Both the position numbers and the translations under genes were made by a program. Source: Gautieria morchelliformis (lineage: Eukaryota > Basidiomycota > Agaricomycetes > Gomphales > Gomphaceae). Taken from it: a stretch of 64,000 bases of DNA. Position 1 is the stretch's first letter, and every line of letters begins with the position of its first letter. This document shows positions 52,294 through 64,000 of this stretch, piece after piece. The notes beneath the pieces were generated by a model, which was given only the letters and a program-made list of their open reading frames with translations, did not search any database and was not told where the DNA came from. Where the stretch lies: contig WHVA01000055.1 of NCBI GenBank assembly GCA_015179125.1, positions 277,926 through 341,925 of the forward strand, in the 5' to 3' direction.

Positions 52294-55200
52294 ACCCTGG
52301 ACTTCTCGAGCACAGGGACGATTCGCAAGGGGAATGAAGTGATCCCCACGGGCAAGGTCTCATTTGACGACGACGAATCGAAGAACAAGGACAAAGGGCC
52401 ACGGGTGAGCAGGATCACCCAGGCACCGAAGCCGAACCTGGCTCATTGAAGCCAGGAGGACGAGTCGTGGGACGACTCATCCTCGAACTCACCCTACAGC
52501 CGTAGGGAGAGACGCTCTCACCTAACGGTGAAAGCGATGGGAAAAAGGAAAGCAGGCCCGCACGCCGCGGGACCTAATAGACGCCAACAGCGCCTAATGG
52601 CATCTAAGCCAACCACCACCATCACCCTCACGGATGATGACCTTCCTCGCCTCCGCGAGGAATGGATGGAACGAGTCACTGACCTAGTCAGTGGAATTCC
52701 ATTAGAACTCCCGCCACTACGGGAGATCAACCATGAGATCAACCTCATCGATCCCAACAAGCACATGCGGTATCGACTACCGAAATGCCCCGAACACTTC
52801 CGAGAGGAACTGTCGGCAAAGATAGAACGATACACCACTGCAAAGTGGTGGATTCCGGCAGTAGCGCAGCAGGCAGTGCCCATGCTATGTGTGCCGAAGA
52901 AGAACGGTACATTGAGAACCGTCTTCGATCTGCACCAGCAGAACAAGAACACGGTGAAGGATGTCACGCCCTTCCCGGATCAAGATATCATACGCAGTGA
53001 CATGGCTCGCTGCCGATATCGAACAAAACTCGATATGTCAGAAGCATACGAGCAGATCTGGATCCATCCAGATCATGTAGCAAATGTTGTATTATGGATG
53101 GGAAATCAAGTTCTATCCTAGTACTCTTGCGCTGATACTCGCGCATGCGCATTACCGACACAGGATCTATTAGATGCGCATGACATCACTGGCATGCGCA
53201 TCTAGCCGGCCCCTTTAACCCTGAGCCGGGTTCCGGGGCCACTCGAGGCACTGATCCGAGATGGAGCGCCTCCTGCACTCCATCGTTCCTGAATATATGT
53301 AGCTGCTCCACAATAGTATAGAAAGCTCCAAGGCACTAATACCTAAATGATCAGGTAGGTACATAGCCCAGCACCGGTGCACATATCATGCACCGGCGGC
53401 ACCTGCTTGCTCCACAAGCATATTTCATAGCATAACTTCGTTCCAAACTAGTTAAATAGCTAGGAAACATGTATAGAATTCTAGGCAGTAAGAAACTCCA
53501 TTTAGCTGGCTTTTGAAGCCACAGTTCTCGTTGTTTTGTCCCCAGACTCGCTTCAGCCCTTAATTGGTGCTTGAAGACATTTCTCCTTAGTTCCCTTGAC
53601 CCCTCATCATACACATACATAGCTGCTTGCGCGCCGTGACTTACAACAGCAAAGACTGCCTTTGCCACGATCCTTGGCACCATCAGGAGCCAGGTGATAC
53701 AGATGGGGGACTGTAACGCCCCATCAACATTCCAACGGCTGATGACAGCCATTTTCCACGACTGGATAGGTTGCTTCGTCCATGTATACATGGACGACAT
53801 CTTCATATTCTCGCTCTCAATACAAGAGCATGAAGAGCACCTTTACATCGTCTTTGACAGACTGAGGAAGAATCACCTCTTTCTGAGCAAGAAAAAGGTG
53901 GACCTCTACTCAATCCGAATGGAGTGTCTCGGCCATATGATCGATGGCCGAGGGGTACATGCCGACGAGGACAAGATGCAACGCATCCGCGAGTGGCGCA
54001 GGCCATGGACGTTCAACGACGTCAAGCGTTTCCTTGGGCTCGTACAGTATCTGGCACATTACATGCCGGATGTTAGCGCATATACCACCCCGCTATCGGG
54101 CTGTGCGCGTAATAACCGTCCATTCGAATGGACCCCACTACTGGACAAATGCTGGCAAAGAATTAAGGTGTTGGCCTGTAAGGCCCCGATCCTGCATCCA
54201 ATAGATGCATGGTGCCCAGAGCCGATCTGGGTGATCACCGACGGATCAAAAGCCGGCGTCGGTGCGGTCTACGGCCAAGGTCCTGACTGGAAAACTTGTC
54301 GACCAGCCGGCTTCTTGTCAAAGAAGTTCAGCGTTGCTCCGCAACACTACCGGACTCATGAGCACGAGACGATCGTGGTGCTTGAGGCTCTCATGAAATG
54401 GGAGGACAAACTGCTGGGGCGAAGGTTCACCCTCATCACAGACCACAAAGGGCTCGAGTACTTCGAGACCCAGAAGAGCCTATCTGACCGACAGGTCAGA
54501 TGGTGGGAGTTTCTCTCCCGGTTCAATTTCAACACCATTCATGTTGACAGTATAGAGAACAAGGTAGCGGACTGCCTGTCGCGCTACTATGAGAGCGACA
54601 CGAGTGATAACAATCACCCCGACCATGTCTTCGTGAACGCGGATGCGCGTTTAGACCCAGATGGGGAGTTATTGCCCACCGACCGGTATGTCGAGTTGCG
54701 AACAGCGGCGACAAGACACTCTAAACGCCTCGCTGAGAAGACAGAGGTGAGAGTAACGGAAGCCGCCGCATTAAACAAGGGCTCTCCAGAGCCCGTGAAT
54801 GTCGCTGCATCCCAAGACGACAACGATGACGTCAGAGCCATCACCGCAGGAAATGACGGTGCGCCCCTGCGCCGGGTCGTCGAGCAAGGTGTAGACCTGT
54901 CTAAGGTCCTATGAAATGCGTACCACAGGGACACCACGTTCACAAAGATCATGGCTCACCCAGACGCGCACCCGAGATTCAGGATCCGGGACGGGCTGAT
55001 CTGGACTAAGAATCAGCTCAAAAGAGACGTCATTGCCGTCCCCCGCTCTGTTCTTCAAAGGGGAAGGAAGCTGATCGAAATTATCATTGATCGGACACAT
55101 CAGCTAGTCGGCCACTACGGCCATCTGAAGACTTCGAACTACACTCGAAGAGCATATTGGTGGCCGGGCATGAGCCCAGACATAGAAGTGTTCTGCACAT

Positions 55201-56360
55201 CGTGCGCGAGGTGTCAGATGACGAAAACCAGGCCACAACGGCCCAAAGGCCTACTACACAGCCTACCCATCCCAGATAGGCCATGGCAGTCGATTGGCAT
55301 CGACTTCATGGGGCCCCTGCCCAAATCCAACGACTGTGACTACCTGATGGTAGTCATTGACCGACTAACGTCGCTCGTACACCTCGTGCCAACCACGACG
55401 AGCCTGTCAGCCAAGGGAGTAGCCTGGCTGTTTCTGAAGGAGGTCATCCGACTCCACGGAGTTCCCGACTCCATCGTCTTGGACAGAGACTCGAAGTTCA
55501 CGTCAATCTTCTAGCGTGAACTACAGCGACTCATGGGGACTAAGCTCCTCGTGTCAACTGCCTTCATCCCCAAATGGATGGAGCAACCGAGCGGGAAAAC
55601 CGCACGATCGGCCAGATATTGCGCGCAGTCGTCAGAGATGATCAGAAGGATTGGGCATTGAAATGCCCAATGGTTGAGGTCACCCTCAACAGCAACATCA
55701 GCGCGACCACAGGGTTCGCACCTTTCAAGCTGAACAACGGCTATATGCCGTGGATAGACCTCCCCATAGCCATGGACACCCCATTCAAGGGAGTATCCCG
55801 GTTCGCACGTCAGGCAAAATGGAACCTGATGGCGGCACACAATGCAATCATAGAGCATCAAGTGACGCAAACATTTCACACAAATAAGAAACGTATGGCA
55901 AGCGACAGGTACGCAGTCAACGACCACATCTACCTTTCGACACAAAACCTAACTTTCCCGAAAGGAAGAGCCAGAAAACTAGTCCCGCGGTACATCGGAC
56001 CGTACTGCGTCATCGAGGCTCACAACGACGCCTCGACGGTGACCCTCGATCTTCCTGACGAACTGAAAACCCGTTGCATTTCACCGGTCTTCCATTCCAG
56101 CCTCGTACGGCGATATGAGGCTAACAACAACGAATTGTTCCCTTGTCGTGAGGCCAAGTCATTTTATGAGTTCGGAGCAAATGACGACGAGGAGTGGCTC
56201 GTCGAAGAGATTATCGCACATTGATGGATAAACTCGACGGACCTGGAGTTCCAGGCCCGTTGAACCCTAGGCGACATGACATGGGAACCCATGTCATCCT
56301 GCAAGGACCTTGAAGCCCTAGATAGCTATCTAGAGCTTCGGGGGGTGGGCAAGATACCAT
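52294..56360 (+). pseudogene. G3 Gypsy pol fragment: linker, RT, RNase H, integrase, chromodomain
   Basis: The first ~155 bases match 63843-63997 of the other G3 copy. RT: KLDMSEAYEQIWIHPDHV, interrupted by a solo LTR (53085-53648), then QMGDCNAPSTFQRLM and VYMDDIFIFS (catalytic Asp pair present). RNase H: WVITDGSKAG, LITDHKGLEYF. Integrase: HQLVGHYGHLKT...CARCQ, IGIDFMGPLP, VLDRDSKFTS, MDGATERENRT. Chromodomain-like end: EWLVEEIIAH, TLGDMTWEP. Damage: TGA 54912-54914, TAG at about 55512 (TGG expected), one base missing near 55566 (FHPQ box), TGA at 56222-56224 and another near 56259 (TGG expected). It lacks gag, protease and both LTRs. Confidence 0.88.
53085..53648 (+). mobile_element. 564-bp solo LTR in the G3 RT gene
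   Basis: Ends TGTTGTA...TACAACA are perfect 7-bp inverts, and GCAAA flanks both sides (53080-53084, 53649-53653). Removing it restores the RT reading frame around HVAKTAFATILG, which verifies the ends. Inside, GATGCGCATG/CATGCGCATC forms a 10-bp stem near 53172-53201. The family is not otherwise present in the window. Confidence 0.9.
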
Positions 56361-57982
56361 CATTAGATCTATACGACACACTGAATCAAGATCCATGCAT
56401 CACATTCACACCATCGAGATACGCACCGATCTCTATTGACGAATCTGAATCCGATCACATGCCAAGTGAATCGACCACCGACGTCACTTCGAATGAAGGA
56501 TCGGATGAAACAGAGCATGCACCCAAGGAGTTTGAGCAAGGTCCTTGGCTTGACCCCAATAATTCCACATATGGACGGGGCAAATGTCTACAGACGATGC
56601 AGACGGAGATGGCCGCAATGGCCTTTGGAATTGCAGATCTCAAATACACAGAGAGCGTATTCGTGACTCTAGCAGAAGATGAGCCAGACAGTTACAGAGA
56701 AGCAATGAACTCACCAGAAGCAGAATACTGGAGACCCTCGTGCCAGGCGGAGTATGATACCCTCATGGGCTACCATACCTGGACACTAGTAGAGAGACCT
56801 CCCAACACCAACATCGTTGGAAACAGATGGGTCTTCAGAATCAAGTGAGATAATCTAGGAGCAATCGATAAATTAAAATCGAGACTCGTCACACAAGGAT
56901 TCACACAAATCGAAGGACTCGATTTCAATGAGACATTCTCACCTACTATCAGATTCACGACCATTAGACTCATCCTCACCCTCACTTGTAGATATGATCT
57001 CGAACTACGACATATTGACATCAAAGGTGCATACCTTAATGGAAAACTCGAGGATGACGTATACATGCATCAACCTGAGGGTTTTATCGTCAAGGGGCAG
57101 GAACACCTTGTGTGTAAGTTACACAAAGGGATATACGGGCTCAAACAGTCAGGACGAGTCTGGCGTCAGACTCTAAAGAGAGGATTAGAGGCACTAGGTT
57201 TCACAGCAGGACACGCCAACTCCACCGTATTTTTCCGGTTCAGGGACCAGCACTCGATCGAACTGGCTGGATGGTACGTCGATGATGGTCTCCTCGCCGC
57301 TAATTCCACAGAGTCAATGGATCAAATGATCCGAGACATAGGCGGATCATTTGATATCCAAGACCTTGGAACCCCAGAACGACTGCTAGGAGTTAAGATC
57401 AAACAAGATTGAGAGGCAGGCACAATACACATCTCACAACCAGCGTTCATCAACACGGTTGTGAAACGATTCAATATAGTGATTGGGAAACCCACCAAAT
57501 CACCAATGGATAACGCTGATAAATTCCAAAAATCATCCATCAGTGACACAGATATTGATATACCATATGCCTCCCTCATAGGAAGCATCAACTACTGTGC
57601 CATCACCACTCGATCAGACATTTCTTACGCTACGAACAAATGTGCTCAGTTTACATAGAAACCATCACTCCAGCACTGGGAAGCAGCAAAAAGAGTCGTA
57701 CAATACCTTCTACAAACCCAAGACCACGGAATCCTTTTCAAACAGGAGGGTAAGGGAGTAGAAGGGTACGCACACAACCTCACCGGCTTCATGGACGCAG
57801 ATTTTGCATGAGATCCGAACAACAGGAAGTCAACATCAGGGTGGATCTTTACTTTCAACGGATCACCTATCTCATGGGCTTCCAAGAAGTAGGGGCTTGT
57901 CACCCGATCGTCAATGGAATCAGAACTAGTTGCCGGCTCCTTCGCATCAGCCGAAGGGATCCGGTTGATATGACTTGCCAAG
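56361..57982 (+). pseudogene. Copia-2 RT and part of RNase H
   Basis: After an acidic linker (IDESESDHMPSESTTD) come AEYDTLMGYHTWTLVERPP, NRWVFRIK, then TGA 56846-56848; LKSRLVTQGFTQIEGLDF, DIKGAYLNGKL, LHKGIYGLKQSGRVW, WYVDDGLLAA (YVDD intact), TGA 57410-57412, RNase H with STSGWIFTFNGSPISW. Further stops: TAG 57656-57658, TGA near 57808, TAG near 57888, TGA near 57970. Most can be derived from CGA, CAG or TGG by a C to T or G to A change. The frame ends at an LTR insertion after CCAAG. Confidence 0.9.
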
Positions 57983-58480
57983 TGTGGTAGACAGGAATTA
58001 TAGGCAGTAGGTATGGACTTGTTGCTCAAAAGAATAGACTAGAAATTAATTCACTCTCTCAGTGAATTTAGTTGTCACTGTAAATATATTATACACTACC
58101 TAGAAATTAATTCACTACAGAGGATTTCTAGGTCAATAAATCGAAAGAACACTAGACTAATTTACTTGCCTCTCTCAGTGAATTTAGTTGTCACTGAGAG
58201 AGGGGGAAATCTGTCTCACTGTGCATGTACTACTACCCGGCCCTTTAGTGCCCAAGAGCTCGCGCGTCGAAGTCATTTCAGACTCCGCTGGGTGCAGCCG
58301 CTTGTGAAAATAGAAATAACAAAATGAAATGGAGAGGTAGGGAGTGACTGGAAATTTTCGAAAATAATCAGAGAAATGGATGCATGGTACAAGAACAATG
58401 TGAGAAGAGATTGGAACACCATACAATAAATCGAACATATTATGCTTGATTTTGGTGCAGGAGCATAAATGCACCCAACA
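57983..58480 (-). mobile_element. Copia solo LTR inserted in Copia-2 RNase H
   Basis: Minus orientation, TGTTGGGTGC...CTACCACA (498 bp), flanked by CCAAG at 57978-57982 and 58481-58485. The flanking RNase H sequence is continuous once it is removed. This is the source-like partner of the inverted copy at 51474-51736. Confidence 0.92.
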
Positions 58481-58485
58481 CCAAG

Positions 58486-58746
58486 GATTTCAAAATCAAT
58501 CTCATTCCAATCCCTTTATTCACCGACAACCAATCCTTCATCGCGCACTCCGAGAATGACATCAGTAACACTCGAACGAAACATATCGATGCCCACTATC
58601 ACTACACACGAGATCAGATCGCTAGCGGAAACATTAAGCTCCATTATATTTCCACACTCTATAATCTCGCTGATATCTTAACGAAAGCTCTATCACCACG
58701 CAAACATGTTTCTACCCTCGATTATCTCGGGATCACACCTGTTTGA
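58486..58746 (+). pseudogene. Copia-2 RNase H C-terminus
   Basis: Continues from 57982 after the LTR: LFTDNQSFIAHSEN, NTRTKHIDAHYHYTRDQI, YNLADILTKALSP, stop TGA 58744-58746. The LADILTK box is the usual Copia end. GAGGGGGTG beyond it is the polypurine tract and TGTTGTGATAAACGC at 58754 is the likely LTR start. Confidence 0.88.
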
Positions 58747-58753
58747 GGGGGTG

Positions 58754-59440
58754 TGTTGTGATAAACGCAATTATTCTATTTTAAATCATTTATATACAAA
58801 AGAAACTAATAAAGAAAGAAAAACAAGAAAAAGATCAAAAAGAAATAGAAATGACACTCACGATAGACGTCAGCGCAGACAACGAACACATGAATTTACG
58901 ACTTGCTACTTTACCCACAGATCGGGTAAGGTACAGAGGTTCGGGCATCAACCACGTGCGGTCGATCAGGGATAGCGCACCTATCGAGTGATGGCATCGG
59001 CCATGACATTGACAAGTGCCAGTCCACAGGCACCGAGAGGGTGCGGGCACCAAACGCCGCAGAGAGTAATAGACTGCGCAGGAGCACAGGGTACTGTGGA
59101 GTGATTTGAGAATATCATCCACAGTACACACTCAATTAGCTGCCCACAGAAAAGGCACAGAGACAGCGGCCCCATCACCAAGCCCAGCATTTATGCTAGC
59201 CAGGGCAGATTTAACTCCATTTTTCTATTTGAACTCCATGACACGACCAGCTGACTATTATCCTAACATCATGTGGCCAGGGGCTTTGTATGCTAAGTAC
59301 AGATCTCTATTCCAAAGCCTAAGTAATCCTGATACTATCCCCATCACCCCATGACTTTATGACTATAAATTAGTCACCCCTTAGTTACAAGTAGCTTTTC
59401 GACACATCTGTCCAATATCTTGAACACTAGTAGTTACTAT
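58754..59440 (+). other. Probable outer part of Copia-2 3' LTR
   Basis: Begins directly after the polypurine tract, so it should be U3 of the 3' LTR. It has no matching sequence at the 5' side, where 48065-48433 is unrelated. No gene is seen. Confidence 0.5.
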
Positions 59441-59816
59441 TAACATAGTATAAATAGCTAGTACAAATGTATGAACGAGATCATCCAGAATCGATTATTT
59501 TACCCCCTGAAACTACTGTAGTCTTGTTTGATAGCTACAGAGTGCAAATCTTGATAGTTTATTCCAAACCTTCGTTGAGGGTTCACTATCACTGTTTACT
59601 CTATACTACCTTAAAAGCGAACACTTTTGATTCGGTTATCCCTTGTATCGACACCATCCTTCTGTCAACACGGTCACGTGACTCTCATCCATCAGTGCCG
59701 GGCGCGCCTCGAAAGGCTTAGTCAGCACACAGAAGAGAGGTGAACACAGTGGTTCTAACCACTGAGCAATAGATTTCATTTGTTAAAAGGCACCAATTAA
59801 CATCCTAATCCAAAAG
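59441..59816 (+). repeat. Copia-2 3' terminal direct repeat
   Basis: Partner of 48434-48809, 376 bp. At 59817 it abuts G1 gag sequence on the other strand. Confidence 0.75.
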
Positions 59817-60267
59817 CTGCATGTGATGAAGAATGCACATCCCTTCTCCTGATCTCCATCAAAGTCCGCCAGAGTTGCGGGTTTGACCTTTGCCAACTTC
59901 CCGGACATCCTCTCTTCTGCTACTTCCGCTTTTCCAAAATCTGACTCATCCAGCATTCATTTCCACCACTTCGTGGAATATCTAACTTAGCCAAAATGAT
60001 TTGTAAGGCTGTTTCAATCACGTCGGTCTTCATCCGGTTCCGCATCAATTCCTCCTCCATTTTCCAAAGACGATCGTCCAGATCCATGTCAGAAGGAGGG
60101 ATGGGATTTCCGGGGTTGGGAGATCAACGTAAGAAGAGGGGCTTTCGTACGCCATGTGCACAGAAGAGGTTGCGATCTCCGAGTCGCTATCTCCGATATC
60201 GAACACACCTATGGCGAATGCAACGTGCAGTATGACCGCCAGTCCTCTAGTGAAGAGACTTTTCTGC
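59817..60267 (-). pseudogene. G1 Gypsy leader and gag start
   Basis: Read on the minus strand after the LTR: MDLDDRLWKMEEELMRNRMK, DVIETALQIILAKLDIP, then, after a frame change, AKVKPATLADFDGDQEKG, the conserved gag box of this family. It breaks off at 59817. Frames do not join, so it is a relic. Confidence 0.7.
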
Positions 60268-60546
60268 TGTTAGGGCACCCCTAGCTGGCTGTCGAGATCA
60301 CACCACCACACAACTGACTGACAAGGGGAAATCCAAAGAGAAAAGTCTGAGGACCCCCAATGTCAGTGAGCCTGTATTATACTATGCTCCGCAGTCAGGG
60401 ACCACACTTGGCACCCGCCATCAACCCTGCATCCCCCTGATCTCCCTGACCCTTGGTTGACCCTTGATGCCACCTATTACATGAGTCCCTTGACTTCCAA
60501 CACTGTTCCGAGAGTGGAAGTCGGAAATGGAGTGGAACTGGCAAAG
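60268..60546 (-). mobile_element. Partial G1 LTR
   Basis: Minus-strand sequence ending GGGGTGCCCTAACA, containing GTCAACCAAGGGTCAGGGAG and ACTTTTCTCTTTGGATTTCC as in 16560-19534. Its first ~130 bp are missing; G3 sequence starts at about 60547. It shows the uninterrupted order at the LINE-2 target. Confidence 0.8.
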
Positions 60547-60898
60547 TGTAAATAACCCGTGTATCTACATGTACATTAGTTATTACATAATCCCAGTGGG
60601 CCCCTTAGGGACCCACTGTATATTTATGCGTGGGAACCGGCTAGCGTTCCCCATCGCATCTTACTCTTACCTGTCACTACGTAGCATTCAGAATACCACT
60701 CATTGGTCAAGTTCTGTAGTGCCCTTGTGATACAAGGTCTTAAGATCGACATCCTTTACACCTTTTTGAACTATCCTGCGGTTGATCGCCACGCAACAAA
60801 CGGATAGTGGATTCAAAGCAATCTTGAAAAAGATCGCTGCATCGACAACTAAACATCGTTGAGACCCTCCAGTAGACCTGCTACTGTCGGCTGTGAGC
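60547..60898 (+). other. G3 leader, possible LTR
   Basis: TGTAAATAACCCGTG at 60547 and CATCCTTTACA ending near 60762 could bound an LTR of about 216 bp, but no second copy is in the window to confirm. GGGCCCCTTAGGGACCCAC at 60599-60617 is an imperfect palindrome. Confidence 0.35.
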
Positions 60899-63800
60899 AT
60901 GATGATCCCACGCAGTCGAAGATGGACACGAGTGACGAGCTCGAGGTCCACGCCCCAGGCGCAGCCCAGCAACATGACGGCTGACGCTAACCTGGACCAA
61001 GAGAACAGGACGATAGAAGACGGAGAGATCGTAGAGCTCACCGCCCTCATCCCCTCAGTAGAGGACGAGGAACACCCCGACCACGTCTCGTCGAGCGTGG
61101 CCGAGGAAGAGACGACACTGGGCAACGAGCTGGTGCCGCCCCCCCATCTCTCTCTGCCCAAGGACAAAGGAAAGGGCAGAGAAGTCTCGCCGTCGTCAGA
61201 CGGTAGAGCAACAACGTCGAGGCGGGCACAAAGCCACGACTCAAACCGACGCTCACGAAGTAGAGCGACAACGATCGTCCCTGAAGGAGGACGACGGCAA
61301 AAAAGACGAGCCCCAGACGATTGTCAGGACTTGGAATACTCGAGCTCTAGTCGCAAGAGCTCGAGGGCTCACGCCATCGACCACGAGACGGCAGAGGCCC
61401 TGAACAAACAGGTGCAGGCTGCACTGCACCGAAGTACGCTGTCGCGCCACAAGCACGATCAGCTGGCATCGCAGCTTGACGGCGCCGCCACTGCCCTAAT
61501 GGCAATCGGGAAGGAACTCCACCAGGCGGAGGAGATCAGGCGGCAAGACGCAGCCACACTGGAGGACGTCCAGAAAGCACTCCGCCCACGTGGGGAACAC
61601 GACGCAACTCGTCCGAGCTCGCGACAGTCCGCAGCTAACGAACGCAGTCGCGACGTGTGCCGAAAGGAGCGAGACAAGCAGCGAATGCCGCCGCCAGCCG
61701 TCCCGGTCGAACAGGACGTAAGGTTCGGGAACGAACCTCAGGAGCAACCGGCTGCCCCAACGGACAGCCGTCAAACAATCCAACAGATCGTTAGGGATCA
61801 GGTCGCCTCAGAGCCTGACTCTGAAACGACGACCGAGAGCTTAGAGCTCGAAGTCGCACACTGGCAGCGTAAAGAAGCCACAGCCACGCGCCGCCACACA
61901 CGGGCACTCGAGCTACTGGCGAAGAATGCTGAAGAGACAGTGGCCCACAGCCACACCGCTGAGCTGCCTGACGAGCAGCTCACGCAAGCCGTACAGGACG
62001 CACGGCAAGCGCACGCAGCCTAGAACAGCAGGCTACGGATCCGCAACGTGGGACTGACCGGGGACACCAGGCACAAAATGCCCCCGGAACCGAGAGCACA
62101 AAATGCTCCCGATCCCGAGCCCCATCCAGGCCCGGGGCCTGTCAGGGCATATAACAGCCTGCCCCGCGCGGCATCACAACTGCCCGAGTGATCCATGGCC
62201 CCAACGGAAAGCCAGGGAATCCCTGACCAGGCCGACGTTGTACCAATGGAGCTGTATGACGGGATCATATGGATGATCCGTGTGGCGTTAGCAGACGCCG
62301 TGGACACAGACCCGGAGAAGTCTGTGCTAGCGAAGGCCGGCGTAAAATTGGCCCACCCCGAGCCATATGCAGGGGGATTGGACCTCGAAGAGTTTGAAGT
62401 CTTCATGGCAGCCATCCTACGATGGCTAAAAATGAATTGCCTCCTAGGGCCAACCAGCAGTGACACGCAGGTCGGCTATGTGGGCACTCGCCTCACTGGC
62501 GAAGCCCAGGAATGGTTCCTTCGAAACGTTGAACGCTTTGATCGCCAGGTCTGCAGCTGGACGCTGGAAACCGTCATGCAAGGCCTTCAAAAAAGGTTCC
62601 TGCACACACAGACATACCATCACGCATCGAATAAATTCGACGCGGTCATGCAAGGCATGAAAACCATTCAGGAGATGCTGAACGAGCTCACAAAATACGC
62701 GGCACGTATGATACAGCTGCCAGATGAGTACACGTTCCGGAGATGGTTCGTATCGGCGCTGCGCGAAATGCTGCGCAACTAAGTCCTCAAAAAGGGCTAT
62801 AACGCGGAGAGCAGCTCAATAGAGCAACTCTTCGAGACGGCCCAGATGATTGAGGAGGCATCCCGATACAACATGGGGATGCGCCGTGCAGAAAGTGCAG
62901 CAGCAACGGCAAGCGCTGCCCGGCTCACAGGGAGCAAGCCGTTGACACAAAAGGGCCTGACCAGGCCCAGCCTGTTCGCAAGAAGCGGAACAGGTCAACG
63001 GCTACCGCCCTCACACCCAGCACAAGCTGGACGCCCGCCTGAAGCTAAACAGCCTCAAGCGTCAGGATCGTCCCCGCGACCTGCCCCACCGATGAAAACA
63101 TCGGGCCTGCCCAACGATAGGCCCAGCGGCAGCCAAAGCAACACCACATGCTTTGAATCCGGCCAACCTGGCCACAAGAAGGCAGAGTGCCCCCGGCTTA
63201 GGTCCGGTATAAGGACAGTGCCCGTGAGGCACGACGGTGAAGCCGAGGATCCGGAGACGGATCCCGATCGAAACTCTCTTCAACAGATTGATGAAGAGGG
63301 GGAGGGTGATCCCCAACCCAACGACACTCCGGATAACGGAGACACGCCCGCTGAAGAGTGGGACCCTGAGCCGTCCCAATACTATGAATGGGACGAAGAG
63401 GTGGAGGACACCACCTACAGGTCCAGCGCGATCAGATTCGTGCTGGAAGACGAAACCGCCACGAAAGTCATGGCGGCACGCACATCGGTCATGCCAGACA
63501 AGGCGGCCGAGCCGGTGTATCACCACCGAAGCAAACACAGAACACGGCCAACGCGTCCGCATAGTGAAAACCGTACCCTATCGGGGTACTGGGAAATAAA
63601 TGGTGTAAAAGCCCAGTGCCTGCTAGATAGCGGCAGCGAAGGGGTACTGCTGTCCCCCGAATTCACGCGAGCTACAGGAATGAAGACATTCTCCCTGGAG
63701 CAACCAATCGCGCTGCAGCCAGCCTGCATAGGCAGCCGTTCCACGATCAACTATGGAACGAACACACCATCAGTTTGGTCGTGGGACATACGATGAATAT

Positions 63801-64000
63801 TATGACGCAATCTTAGGGACACTGTTCCTAAGGAGATTCGGCATAACCCTGGACTTCTCGAGCCCAGGACGATCCGCAAGGGAAACGAAGTGATCCCCAC
63901 GGGCAAGGTCTCATTCAACGACGACGAATCGAAGAACGAGGACAAAGGGCCACGGGTGAGCAGGATCACCCAAGCGCCGACGCCGAACCTGGCTCATTGA
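60899..64000 (+). pseudogene. G3 Gypsy gag and protease, runs to window edge
   Basis: One frame from ATG 60899 holds an N-terminal acidic/charged region (IEDGEIVELTAL), a coiled-coil-like middle, the retrotransposon gag domain (YAGGLDLEEFEVFMAAILRW, TGEAQEWFLRNVERF), a zinc knuckle CFESGQPGHKKAEC in which the second Cys is Ser, and protease CLLDSGSEGVLL. In-frame stops TAG 62021-62023, TGA 62189-62191 and TAA 62780-62782 fit CAG, CGA and CAA changed by C to T. A frameshift near 63765 disrupts the protease end; YDAILGTLFLRRFGITLDF follows in another frame. The final ~155 bases match 52294-52448, so RT should lie just beyond the window. Confidence 0.85.

Noticed and set aside
1..64000. tRNA, rRNA, origin, riboswitch or bacterial operon features
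   Set aside because: I scanned for tRNA arms and rRNA words and found only primer-binding sites that mimic anticodon arms; no other such feature could be supported.

Overview
The window looks like an Agaricomycete (mushroom-forming basidiomycete) chromosome segment that is mostly nested, decaying transposable elements around one small gene island. The grounds are: short GT-AG introns of 40-100 nt, a DUF6534-type membrane protein with many tiny exons, a chromodomain-bearing Gypsy family, two half-tRNA-primed Copia families, Tad-like LINEs with RNase H, and a Helitron. Nothing bacterial is visible. All calls rest on reading the sequence; no database search was run.

Layout. 1-2227: 5' part of a Helitron Rep-helicase gene (minus strand, running off the edge). 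2.2-7.4 kb: repeats, a tyrosine-recombinase relic, a 15-bp minisatellite and a solo LTR. 7.4-19.5 kb: a broken Gypsy element (called G1) split twice by LINEs. LINE-1 (9167-15759, both ORFs open) sits in its integrase region with a 12-13 bp target duplication. LINE-2 (16846-19389, 5'-truncated) sits in its 3' LTR with a 14-bp duplication. 20.4-30.5 kb: the gene island, holding a zinc-finger fragment, a degraded kinesin-4-like gene, a 379-bp MITE, a C2-domain/proline-rich protein (Fic1/Inn1-like), a nucleotide-sugar-type transporter and a 14-exon DUF6534 protein.

31-43 kb: LTR relics, then an old minus-strand Gypsy (G2, 34621-42814, CCACC target duplications) that carries a spliced gene on the opposite strand between integrase and 3' LTR. 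42.8-48.1 kb: a young Copia (Copia-1) whose LTRs differ by one base that I can see. 48.4-59.8 kb: an older Copia (Copia-2) full of TAG/TGA stops, interrupted by a block containing a solo LTR, an inverted piece of Copia-2 and a third Gypsy (G3). 59.8-64 kb: a G1 gag/LTR fragment, then the 5' half of a second G3 copy running off the right edge.

How it fits together. The elements are of different ages and inserted into one another, and most have lost function in recognisable ways. Nonsense changes are largely of the C:G to T:A type. Six catalytic-site losses in five elements hit the acidic residues of protease, reverse transcriptase or RNase H. The most unusual items are the spliced antisense gene inside G2, the Copia-1 primer-binding site that contains the gag start codon, and the 14-exon DUF6534 gene with an 11-nt exon.
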